The notes under the pieces are model-generated. The model worked only from the letters and a program-made list of their open reading frames with translations. It had not been told where the DNA came from and made no database searches. From JBBRNH01 sp038230415 (GTDB taxonomy: Bacteria > Bacteroidota > Bacteroidia > Cytophagales > Spirosomataceae): a stretch of DNA of 64,000 nt. The position numbers and the translations under genes are program-made. Each line of letters begins with the position of its first letter. Position 1 is the first letter of the stretch. The stretch covers positions 1 through 64,000 of the forward strand of contig JBBRNH010000013.1 in assembly GCA_038230415.1 (NCBI GenBank), read 5' to 3'. This document shows positions 35,245 to 43,730 of the stretch, one piece after another.

Positions 35245-35330
35245 GGTTCACGCAGAGACGCGAAGCCACAAAGTTTTCTTGGTTCCATCTACTTTAAAAA
35301 ACTTTGTGGCTTCGCGTCTCTGCGTGAACC
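35245..35330. repeat. 33-bp perfect inverted repeat between RND operon and GH65
   Basis: Arms 35245-35277 and 35298-35330 are perfectly complementary over 33 bases around a 20-base loop. The arm carries the motif acgcagagacgcgaagccac. Similar CGCAGAGACGC-type repeats are known as dispersed intergenic elements in many bacteria. Here it lies 11 bases after the stop of the minus-strand RND pump gene and may act as its terminator or mRNA 3' stabiliser. Confidence 0.85.
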
Positions 35331-35340
35331 CGCTTTTGTG

Positions 35341-38300
35341 TTACATCTCCTGAAATTTGCGCTTGTAGAACGCATAAAAAATCAGCGGGAAAACCAGCAG
35401 CGTCAGCAGCGTGGCCGTAATCAGGCCACCGATGACCACGATAGCCAATGGTTTGGCTGTTTCGGAGCCGATGCCGGTTGAGATGGCCGCCGGAATCAGG
35501 CCGATAGCCGCCATCATCGCGGTCATCACCACAGGCCGCACCCGCGAGAGTACGCCCTGCGAAATGGCTTCATTCAACGGAATTCTGTTGTGCAGATTTT
35601 TCTTGAAAACGGTGATCAAAATCACCCCATTCTGGATGCAAACGCCAAACAAAGCGATGAAACCGATACCCGCCGAGATGCTGAAATTGACGTGCGTGAG
35701 CAGCAAAGCCGCAATGCCGCCGATGATGGCAAACGGCACGTTGAACAGCACCAGCCCGGCATCTTTGACGTTGCCAAACAGCACGAACAGAATAAAGAAA
35801 ATCGCCAGCAGACTGATCGGAACCACCTGCCCCAGCCGCGCCGTGGCCCGCTGCTGATTCTCGAAATCACCGGCCCATTTCACCGTGTAACCCGTTGGAA
35901 TTTTGACGTTAGCGGCTACTTTTTGCTGGGCTTCGGCCACGGCACTGCCCATATCCCGCCCGCGCACCGAGAATTTTACGGCTCCATAGCGCACATTTCC
36001 TTCACGGTAAATCAACACCGGGCCGGTTTGGGTATAAACGTTGGCAATCTGTTTTACCGGAACCAAACTGCCGTTTTGGGTCGGCACCATGAGGTTGGCA
36101 ATCGCGGCTTCGTCGGTGCGGAAGGGCTTGTCGTAGCGGATACGAAGGTCAAATTTGCGCTCACCTTCGTAGATTTCCGTAGCCGCTTTGCCACCAATCG
36201 CCATCTCGATTACGGCTTCGGCGTTGGCTTTATCCACGCCATAGAGGGCTAATTTCTGCTCGTCTAACTCGATTCGCATTTCGGGCTGACCGAGGTTGCG
36301 AATCACGCCGAGGTCTTCGATACCCTGCACGCTGGCTAACTGCTTGTTGATTTCGCCCGCTTTTTCCTCTAAAACGGCCAAATCCTGCCCATAAATTTTT
36401 ACGGCAATGGAGCCTTTCACGCCCGACACGGCTTCCTCGACGTTGTCTGTGATCGGTTGCGAGAAACCGAAGTTGATACCGGGAAAAACGGCCAATTTTT
36501 TCTGCATCTGCCCAATCAGTTCTTCTTTCGAGAGGGAGCGTCCGTTTTTGCGCTCCGGCCAGTCTTCTTTGGGGTAAATATCCACCAAGAACTCGATGTT
36601 GTAAAAGCCCGTCGGGTCGGTGCCGTCGTTGGGTCGGCCCGTTTGCGAAATCACGGCGTGGACTTCGGGGAACTCCTCAAAAATCCGGCGCATCTGCGTG
36701 GTCTGCCGCACCGATTCGGGCAGTGAAATACTCATCGGCATCGTCGCCCGAACGTAAATCGAGCCTTCGTTGAGTTCGGGCAGAAACTCGGTTCCTAACA
36801 GCCGAAACCCCGAAAGTCCCACGCCCACCACCACCGCTGCCACCAACAAACTAAGCCGTTTGTGGGCAAAGGTGAAGCCGAAGCCACCCATCGCCGTTTT
36901 GGTGATGGCGTTCACGAAGAAGTTATTTTTCTCCCGGACGTTCTTTTTCAGCAGGATACTCGCCAGCACCGGAACCAGCGTCAGCGTGAAAAACAAGGCC
37001 CCAAGCAACGCGAAACCCAGCGTCCAGGCCAACGGCGAAAACATCTTGCCCTCTACTTTCTGGAAGGCAAAAATTGGCACTAAACACGTGATAATGATGA
37101 GCTTAGAAAAGAAGATAGCCTTGCCCATCTCGGTTCCGGTCTTGCGAATCAGCCCTGCTTTTGCCAGTTTGTTGTATTTCACCATGCCAACTTTATGAGA
37201 CAGTTCATCGAGCGTGACGAAGATTCCTTCGACCATTACCACCGCGCCATCCACGATGATTCCGAAGTCAATGGCACCCATCGAAAGCAAATTGGCCGAC
37301 ATTCCGCGCAGCCGCAGACAGATAAACGCAAACAACAACGCCAGCGGAATCACGATAGAGACGGTGAGCGTGGTGCGCCAGTCGGCCATGAACAAAAACA
37401 CGATGACGGTCACGAAAAGAATCCCTTCGAGGAGGTTATGAATCACGGTGTGGGTCGAGAAGTTAATCAGCGTTTCGCGGTTGTAGAACGTATTGATTTT
37501 CACGTCGGAGGGCAAAACGGTCGTGTTCAGTTCCTCAATTTTGGCCTTCACTCGGGCAATTACCTCGGTTGGGTTTTCGGCTTTCCGCATAATCACTACG
37601 CCCTCCACCACGTCGTTTTCTTTGTCGCGCCCGGCCTGCCCCAATCGCGGCAGGGCCGATTCTGACACCTGAGCCACGTTTCTAACCATGATGGGCGTAC
37701 CGTTCACGTTTTTGATAACGATGTTCTGAATGTCCCGTTGGTTTTTGAGCAGTCCGATTCCCCGCACGACATACGCCTGCGCCGATTTTTCGATGACATC
37801 GCCCCCAACGTTGACGTTGGCGTTTGACACGGCCTGATACAATTGCAATGGTGTGATGTTGTAGTCCATGAGTTGGCGCGGGTCCACCGAAATCTCGTAG
37901 GTTTTGGCCTCTCCGCCATAACTCACTACGTCGGCCACGCCCGGAACACTCTTAAACTGCCGGTCAATCACCCAATCCTGCAACGTTTTAAGTTCGCGCA
38001 CGGTGCGGGTCGGCGATTGCAATGTGTAGCGCAAAATCTCGCCCGTTGGCCCATACGGTGGCTGAATATCAGGCTTCACGCCTTCGGGCAGGTCCACGTT
38101 ACCGAGCAGGTTATTGACCTGTTGGCGGGCAAAGGCATCGTCGGCCCCGTCGTCGAACAGCACGTTAATCACCGACAGGCCGAACAGCGTTGACGACCGG
38201 ACATCGGTTTTTTTCTGCACCGAGTTCAGCCCGATTTCAATGGGGATACTGACGAATTTTTCGACTTCTTCGGCTGACCGGCCCGGCCACTGCGTGATAA

Positions 38301-38454
38301 TGGTGATGCGGGTGTTGGTAACGTCGGGGAAGGCTTCGATGGGCGTGTTCTGATAGCTGATATACCCCGCAACGGCGATTAGGGCGGTCAGAAAGAACAC
38401 GAAAAACTTGTTCTTCAGCGAGAAGGACAGGATACTGGCTATGAATTTGTTCAT
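35341..38454 (-). CDS. CusA/CzcA-type heavy-metal RND efflux pump
   Basis: A 1037-residue inner-membrane RND pump of the heavy-metal efflux group. The N-terminal helix is followed by the signature TQWPGRSAEEVEKFVSIPIE. The TM4 region SMGAIDFGIIVDGAVVMVEG carries the acidic residues of the proton relay. Two large periplasmic loops and 12 helices are arranged as two repeats. It would use proton flow to drive metal ions (Cu+, Ag+, or Co2+/Zn2+/Cd2+) through the adaptor and TolC protein encoded just upstream on the same strand (order tolC, adaptor, pump). It abuts the adaptor stop directly. The metal cannot be fixed from sequence. Confidence 0.9.
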   Translation of the reverse strand: MNKFIASILSFSLKNKFFVFFLTALIAVAGYISYQNTPIEAFPDVTNTRITIITQWPGRSAEEVEKFVSIPIEIGLNSVQKKTDVRSSTLFGLSVINVLFDDGADDAFARQQVNNLLGNVDLPEGVKPDIQPPYGPTGEILRYTLQSPTRTVRELKTLQDWVIDRQFKSVPGVADVVSYGGEAKTYEISVDPRQLMDYNITPLQLYQAVSNANVNVGGDVIEKSAQAYVVRGIGLLKNQRDIQNIVIKNVNGTPIMVRNVAQVSESALPRLGQAGRDKENDVVEGVVIMRKAENPTEVIARVKAKIEELNTTVLPSDVKINTFYNRETLINFSTHTVIHNLLEGILFVTVIVFLFMADWRTTLTVSIVIPLALLFAFICLRLRGMSANLLSMGAIDFGIIVDGAVVMVEGIFVTLDELSHKVGMVKYNKLAKAGLIRKTGTEMGKAIFFSKLIIITCLVPIFAFQKVEGKMFSPLAWTLGFALLGALFFTLTLVPVLASILLKKNVREKNNFFVNAITKTAMGGFGFTFAHKRLSLLVAAVVVGVGLSGFRLLGTEFLPELNEGSIYVRATMPMSISLPESVRQTTQMRRIFEEFPEVHAVISQTGRPNDGTDPTGFYNIEFLVDIYPKEDWPERKNGRSLSKEELIGQMQKKLAVFPGINFGFSQPITDNVEEAVSGVKGSIAVKIYGQDLAVLEEKAGEINKQLASVQGIEDLGVIRNLGQPEMRIELDEQKLALYGVDKANAEAVIEMAIGGKAATEIYEGERKFDLRIRYDKPFRTDEAAIANLMVPTQNGSLVPVKQIANVYTQTGPVLIYREGNVRYGAVKFSVRGRDMGSAVAEAQQKVAANVKIPTGYTVKWAGDFENQQRATARLGQVVPISLLAIFFILFVLFGNVKDAGLVLFNVPFAIIGGIAALLLTHVNFSISAGIGFIALFGVCIQNGVILITVFKKNLHNRIPLNEAISQGVLSRVRPVVMTAMMAAIGLIPAAISTGIGSETAKPLAIVVIGGLITATLLTLLVFPLIFYAFYKRKFQEM

Positions 38455-39549
38455 TTAATTACTCAGCGCGTTATAAACCAACAATTGATTTTTGGTAACT
38501 ATTCGGTCTCCGGCGGCTAATCCGCCATCCACATAAGCCGTTTGGCCGATGGTTTTGAAGAGGGTTACTTCGCGCACGATGGGCAGGTTTTTGGCGTTCA
38601 CGATCACCACAAAATTGCGGCTCTTATCGAACACCAATGCGTTGGCCGGAATCGCAATGCGCTGATCCCGACCAGGATAACTCACGCTGACGTTAGCGAA
38701 CATCTCCGGTTTGAGTTTATAATCGGGGTTGAGCAGCGTTACCCGCACCTTCATCGTCTTGCTGTCGGGGTCAAGGGTGTTAAAGATTTTGTCGATCCGG
38801 CCCGTGTACATTTTGTCGGGATACGACAGGGTGGTGATGGTGGTCATGTCGCCTTCATGCACGTTCGAGACATCGGCTTCATAGACGTTTGCCATGACCC
38901 AAATCTGATCGAGGTTCGAGATGGTGAACAGGTTTTCGGGGTCGTCGGAGCGGAGTTCCATGCCGGGCGAAGCCGTTTTTTCGACGATGAAGCCGCTTAC
39001 GGGAGCCTTCACGACGTAAATCGAGCCGCTGCCGCCCAGAATCTGCCGCCGTTCGCGGACCCGGTTTACTTCGCCTTTGGCGGCTACGAGTTGCTCGCGG
39101 GCGGCCACAAATTCGCGTTGCGAGGTCAGCCCGGCTTTGGTCATATCATCGGCCACCTGTAAGTTTTTTTCGGCAACGGCCAGGTCACCCCGCGCCGTAA
39201 TGGCCTGTTGTTCCAGGTCGGCCATATCGCCGGAGCGGATAATTGCCAGCACCTGCCCTTTCTGGACGTAGTTACCGAGGTCGGTTTTGACTTGCTCTAA
39301 GTGACCGCCAACAAGGGGAAACACCTTTACCATTTTATCCTGATTAACCGTGATTTTACCCGTCAGGCTGAGTTCGTTTCTGACGAGGGCCATCCGCGCC
39401 GTGTCGAAGGTGGCGGCTGCCAGCAGGTTCACAGGTTTGGTTTGGTCACCTGGCTTTTCGCTGGTGGCTTCTGACGAACAACCCGCCAGCGCGAGAGCCA
39501 GCACAAAAAAGGCAAGCCAACGCGACGATTTTTTATGGAAACTATTCAT
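38455..39549 (-). CDS. RND periplasmic adaptor lipoprotein
   Basis: A 364-residue membrane-fusion protein of the CusB/CzcB/HlyD type. The N terminus is a lipoprotein signal (LALALAGCSSE), then a beta-barrel/lipoyl region (VFPLVGGHLEQVKTDLGNYV), an alpha-helical hairpin (about 125-175), lipoyl second half (APVSGFIVEKTASPGMELR) and a membrane-proximal domain. It bridges pump and outer-membrane channel. An in-frame ATG four codons upstream is possible; the chosen start gives a normal lipoprotein signal. The gene ends at the base before the pump gene's start. Confidence 0.9.
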   Translation of the reverse strand: MNSFHKKSSRWLAFFVLALALAGCSSEATSEKPGDQTKPVNLLAAATFDTARMALVRNELSLTGKITVNQDKMVKVFPLVGGHLEQVKTDLGNYVQKGQVLAIIRSGDMADLEQQAITARGDLAVAEKNLQVADDMTKAGLTSQREFVAAREQLVAAKGEVNRVRERRQILGGSGSIYVVKAPVSGFIVEKTASPGMELRSDDPENLFTISNLDQIWVMANVYEADVSNVHEGDMTTITTLSYPDKMYTGRIDKIFNTLDPDSKTMKVRVTLLNPDYKLKPEMFANVSVSYPGRDQRIAIPANALVFDKSRNFVVIVNAKNLPIVREVTLFKTIGQTAYVDGGLAAGDRIVTKNQLLVYNALSN

Positions 39550-39589
39550 TGGCTGATGCATTGATTCTGCTTTTTGTATTTGTTTTTTG

Positions 39590-40981
39590 TCATTTTATGA
39601 ATGGGTTTTTACCCACCGCAAACACCAGTTCTTCAATGCTTTGCATCCGATTATTCTGGAGTTGGCGGTACTGAATCTGGCTGTTTTTGTAGGAATCGAG
39701 AAAGTCAAGAAACTCAACGATGCCAATATTTTGCTTCTTGTAATTATCAGTAACGCCCTGAATCAGCCGGGCAAAATCGGCGTTGAACCGCGTATCGAAT
39801 GTGCGGTAGAGTTTATCGGTCTGCATGGCTTTGGCGTAGGCCCGCTGCACCTCGGCATCTACCTGAAGCCGGTACGCGCTGATGGCCTGTTGGCTGCTTT
39901 CGGTACGGATTTTGGCCGCCTGAATGTTGCCCTGATTGCGGTTGGCTATCGGAATCGGGATGCCCGCGCCAACGCCCACGTAATTCTGCCCGAAGGCTCC
40001 GTTCCGGTCAAAGGTGCCTTGCAGCGTTACGTCGGGCCGGGCGAGGGCGCGTTGCAGGGTCAGGTTTTGCTGCTCAAACCGGGCCTGATCGGTAAAGCCT
40101 TTGAGGTCAAACCGGTTCTCATCGGCCAGCAGATACAGGTCATTCACGTTGAGCGATGCCGGATTATACGTCGCTACCTCGTTCAGATTCACCACCGGCT
40201 TCACCAAAACTGCCGGGCTGAGGTTGAGCAGCACCCCCATTTCTGACTCGGCATCGGTCAGCCGGAGCAGCAGACTTTGTCGTTCTGAGGTCAGGTTAAA
40301 CAGATACGCTTTGAGCCGGGCCAGGTCTTTCAATGGCACATTACCCTTGTCGAACTGTTGCTGGTAAAGATTGACGGTCTGTTGCAGGGTCGCAATTTCT
40401 TCGTCATACACGCCAACCGATTGCTGACTGTAATAAAGGTCATAAAACGTGTTGCGGAGTTGATACCGCAACGTTCGAATGAGGTCTTGAAAACGGTCGC
40501 GGGCGATTTCAGTATTGGTTCGGGCCAGGGCCAACTGCTTGTTTCGCTTACCAGCCAGTAAGATAAGCTGCTGAACCTGAACTACTTGCTCTGAATTACT
40601 CTGGCCGAATGGCAAAAATGCTTTCTTGCCCGCGTCGGTCGCTCCACTGGTATAACCCGTGCCGTTGCTATACGGCATGAGTTCGAGATAGACCGTTGGG
40701 TTGGGCCGGAGTTGGGCCTGAACTTGTTGCGCCTGCGACTCACTGATACCCAGTTGGGCAGTGAGCAGATTGATGTTTCGGGCCAGAAACTGATCTTCGG
40801 CCTGCGCCAGCGTCAGCCGAACCGAGTCAGTACCGGGCATAACAGGCGGCAGTGTAGTAGCGGGTGCGGTGGCCGACAGAGATTGGAGAGACGATGGCGT
40901 TTGTGCGTGTAGGTCTGTCAGCATAAATACCAACAACACAACGGGCAACCAACGCGAAACATAACGGGAAGTATAGGGCAT
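39590..40981 (-). CDS. TolC-family outer-membrane efflux protein (first operon)
   Basis: A 463-residue TolC-like protein with signal peptide (about residues 1-27, ending DLHAQ) and two OEP domains of long helices and short beta segments. VQAQLRPNPTVYLELMPYS is the typical early motif and GAGIPIPIANRNQGNIQAAK the second-half motif. It forms the outer-membrane channel of the pump encoded downstream. Start MPYTSRYVSRWLPVV is used because the -7 box at 41024-41031 lies upstream of it, and the longer open frame would begin at the promoter. First gene of the minus-strand operon. Confidence 0.9.
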   Translation of the reverse strand: MPYTSRYVSRWLPVVLLVFMLTDLHAQTPSSLQSLSATAPATTLPPVMPGTDSVRLTLAQAEDQFLARNINLLTAQLGISESQAQQVQAQLRPNPTVYLELMPYSNGTGYTSGATDAGKKAFLPFGQSNSEQVVQVQQLILLAGKRNKQLALARTNTEIARDRFQDLIRTLRYQLRNTFYDLYYSQQSVGVYDEEIATLQQTVNLYQQQFDKGNVPLKDLARLKAYLFNLTSERQSLLLRLTDAESEMGVLLNLSPAVLVKPVVNLNEVATYNPASLNVNDLYLLADENRFDLKGFTDQARFEQQNLTLQRALARPDVTLQGTFDRNGAFGQNYVGVGAGIPIPIANRNQGNIQAAKIRTESSQQAISAYRLQVDAEVQRAYAKAMQTDKLYRTFDTRFNADFARLIQGVTDNYKKQNIGIVEFLDFLDSYKNSQIQYRQLQNNRMQSIEELVFAVGKNPFIK

Positions 40982-41304
40982 TTTAATCTTGCACTTTTGT
41001 GGAACTGCACACAGATAATCATACAAAGTTAATTATTCCCGGCAAGCCGCAGATTAAGGCCAGATTAGAACCGAATTAAAGCGGGATTATAAACTTGGGA
41101 ATGAATAACCGACTGCAATTTTCTGGTAACCCGGAATTCACAGGGACATCCGCAGTTATTACGTTAAACGGTAATTAATCTGTGGGGCTGATCGGAGTTT
41201 AAGACTGCTTTTAACGGCTATTTAACCGTAATATAAGGTGGTTTTAAAGTAGGCCACCGGGCTGTTCCGTTGCTTTGCGGCCGTATTACATTCTGACTCA
41301 GTTT
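40982..41304. promoter_or_regulatory. shared control region of two divergent metal-efflux operons
   Basis: A 323-base gene-free, AT-rich stretch between two divergently read TolC genes. It contains a perfect -7 box on the minus strand (TAACTTTG, 41024-41031), about 43 bases before the minus-strand tolC start, and a near match on the plus strand (TTGCTTTG, about 41270-41277). Several short runs such as ttaaacggtaatta occur, but I could not define a clear operator. Confidence 0.55.
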
Positions 41305-42627
41305 ATGATTCTTTCCCATTATTTACCACGATCACAGTACTTTCTTTTTGCTGCGTTTCTGTTTGTCGGGCTGTGGCTTTTTCCGGGGAGCGTTCAGGCC
41401 CAGACCGACACCCTCCGGCTCTCACTGCCCCAGGCCGAGCAGCAGTTTTTAGACCGAAACTTTCAACTGCTGGCCCAGAAATACCAAATTGGCATTACCG
41501 AAGCCGGCATCGTTCAGGCCGGGCTGCGGCCCAACCCGAACGTCTTTTTTCAGACGAATTTTTTCAATCCGCAAACGGGCCGGTTTTTTCAGTATGGCAA
41601 AAACACGGATGACGACATTGCCAATAGCCAGTTCAACAAAGGTGGCATGACAATTCAGGTGCAGCAGTTGATTTTGCTGGCTGGCAAACGCTCAAAACTC
41701 GTGGCATTGGCCGAGAGCAATCGGTCGCTGGCGCAGTTGGCCTTTCGGGATGTGCTGCGAAACCTGCGCTACCAACTCTATTCGACTTACGCCAATCTGT
41801 ATTACGACGGGCAGGCGTTGCGGTTGTTTCAGGCCGAGCTCGCCCGGCAGTCGCGGCTGGTTAACTCCTACCGGATTGCGCTGCAAACGGGGGGCGTACC
41901 GGCTTACGAAGTAACGCGACTGGAAGTTGCCACCCGCGATTTGCAGGCCAACATTGCCAACTACCGCGCCCAGATTGCCGACGAGCAGGCCACCCTGCGG
42001 ATTCTGCTCCAGCTAAGAAATAACGTAACCATTGCCCCAACCACGATTCCGACCAACACGCCCGCCCTGCCCCCCATTGCCACCGCTCTCGATTCGGCGC
42101 AGGCCAACCGCCCCGACGCGGCCCTAACCCAGGAACAGATTAACAATGCTCAGCGTAGCCTGACCCTCGAACGCGCCCGCCGAACGCCAGACCTGACCGC
42201 CGGGTTTATTTTTGACAAATACGGCAATGCCTTCAACAACTTCACGGGCTTGTATGGCTCAATGGATTTACCCGTTAGAAACCGCAACCAGGGAGCCATT
42301 AAAACGGCAGAGATTCAGGTACAAATTGCCACCGGAGCCGTGCAGAACCAGCAAACCATTATCCAGAGCGATGTGCTGAACGCCTACGACAAACTCACCG
42401 CCTACTATGACCAACTCAGCACCCGGCCCCCCGGTTACTTAGACCGGATTCAGAACATTTCTGACGAAGCTACCAAAGCATACAACGCCCGCGTGATTGG
42501 CTTGCTCGATTATTTAGACAAAATCAGAACTTACCAATCGGCCCAACTCAATCAAATTAACCTGCAAAACAACCTCTTTCAGAGCCAGCAGCAACTTAAC
42601 TACGTAACCAACACGCGGTTTTTTTAA
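41305..42627 (+). CDS. TolC-family outer-membrane efflux protein (second operon)
   Basis: A 440-residue TolC-like channel with a signal peptide (about 1-33, ending GSVQAQ). Its helices carry the motifs VQAGLRPNPNVFFQTNFFNP and GSMDLPVRNRNQGAIKTAEI, parallel to those of the divergent TolC gene but clearly diverged. It is first in the order tolC, adaptor, pump on the plus strand, 11 bases before the adaptor. Start MILSHYLPRSQYFLF gives a normal signal peptide; an upstream in-frame ATG ten codons earlier is possible. Confidence 0.9.
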   Translation: MILSHYLPRSQYFLFAAFLFVGLWLFPGSVQAQTDTLRLSLPQAEQQFLDRNFQLLAQKYQIGITEAGIVQAGLRPNPNVFFQTNFFNPQTGRFFQYGKNTDDDIANSQFNKGGMTIQVQQLILLAGKRSKLVALAESNRSLAQLAFRDVLRNLRYQLYSTYANLYYDGQALRLFQAELARQSRLVNSYRIALQTGGVPAYEVTRLEVATRDLQANIANYRAQIADEQATLRILLQLRNNVTIAPTTIPTNTPALPPIATALDSAQANRPDAALTQEQINNAQRSLTLERARRTPDLTAGFIFDKYGNAFNNFTGLYGSMDLPVRNRNQGAIKTAEIQVQIATGAVQNQQTIIQSDVLNAYDKLTAYYDQLSTRPPGYLDRIQNISDEATKAYNARVIGLLDYLDKIRTYQSAQLNQINLQNNLFQSQQQLNYVTNTRFF

Positions 42628-42638
42628 TCACCATTGTT

Positions 42639-43730
42639 ATGAAACACCTCCTTTCCGCAGTTGCCCTTGCGCTGCTTGTGGCGGCCTGCGGCCACAAAGA
42701 TGAAACCGCCCAAAAACCACCCACCTCGGCGGCTGATTCAACGGCGAGTTACCTGACCGATTCGGTTCGGCGGCTTAATCCCGAAAACGAACTCACCCTC
42801 AACGGCGCACTGACTTTTGACCAGGATGAGGTTGTGCGGGTGTTTCCATTGGTCAGTGGTAATGTCGAAAAAACAACCGTTTCGCTCGGCACGTATGTCC
42901 AGAAAGGGCAGGATTTAGCCCTGATCCGGTCAGGCGATATTTCGGGATATGTGAATGATTACCAGGCTGATAAGTCAGACCTTGAGGTAGCCCAGCAGCA
43001 ACTCAAAAATACCGAAGCGCAGTTTAAGTCGGGCTTTGCCTCGCAAACCGACCTGCTCACGGTGCGGAACAGCCTGAAAAAAGCGCAGGAAGAACTCGGT
43101 AAATCAACCAATATTCTGCGGGTCTATGGCGGCAGCAGTGCCAGCAGCGGCCAACCCTATTTCACCGTTAAGGCTCCCATCGCGGGCTACATCGTCGAAA
43201 AAAACGTGAACACCGGGCAAGACCTCCGCGCCGACAACGCCAGCCCGTTGTTCACCATCTCCAGCCTACAACAGATTTGGGTACTGGCAAATGTGTATGA
43301 GCAAGATATTCCGGCCATCAAAGTCGGCGAATTGGTTGATATTCAGGTATTAGCGTATCCCGATAAAACCTTTCGCGGCACCATCAGCAACGTCAGCAGT
43401 GTACTCGACGAACAAGCGCGGGTGCTGAAAGTAAGGATTGTGCTTACCAACAAAGGTGGTCTGCTGAAACCCGATATGTTTGCCACGATTCACGTTCATC
43501 TACCTGCTTCGGGGAGTTCGCCGATGCTGGCCGTGGCCCAGAAAGCCATCGTCTTCGACCGCGACCATTACTACGTGGTGGTGCAGACGGGCAAAGACAA
43601 ATACGAAGTACGGGAGGTAAAAGTTGAGAAAAATACCACCCGCTACGCCTTCGTGGAGGGTAATCTGAAACCCGGCGAAACAGTAGTGACAGAAGGTAGT
43701 CTGCTGGTTTATAATGACTTAACGAACTAA
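42639..43730 (+). CDS. RND periplasmic adaptor lipoprotein (second operon)
   Basis: A 363-residue HlyD/CzcB-type adaptor. It has a lipoprotein signal (LLVAACGHKDE), a first lipoyl half (VFPLVSGNVEKTTVSLGTYV), a helical hairpin (about 105-165), a second lipoyl half (APIAGYIVEKNVNTGQDLR) and a beta-barrel/membrane-proximal part. Domain order and several motifs match the adaptor of the divergent operon. Its stop codon shares one base with the ATG of the pump gene, showing tight coupling. Confidence 0.9.
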   Translation: MKHLLSAVALALLVAACGHKDETAQKPPTSAADSTASYLTDSVRRLNPENELTLNGALTFDQDEVVRVFPLVSGNVEKTTVSLGTYVQKGQDLALIRSGDISGYVNDYQADKSDLEVAQQQLKNTEAQFKSGFASQTDLLTVRNSLKKAQEELGKSTNILRVYGGSSASSGQPYFTVKAPIAGYIVEKNVNTGQDLRADNASPLFTISSLQQIWVLANVYEQDIPAIKVGELVDIQVLAYPDKTFRGTISNVSSVLDEQARVLKVRIVLTNKGGLLKPDMFATIHVHLPASGSSPMLAVAQKAIVFDRDHYYVVVQTGKDKYEVREVKVEKNTTRYAFVEGNLKPGETVVTEGSLLVYNDLTN

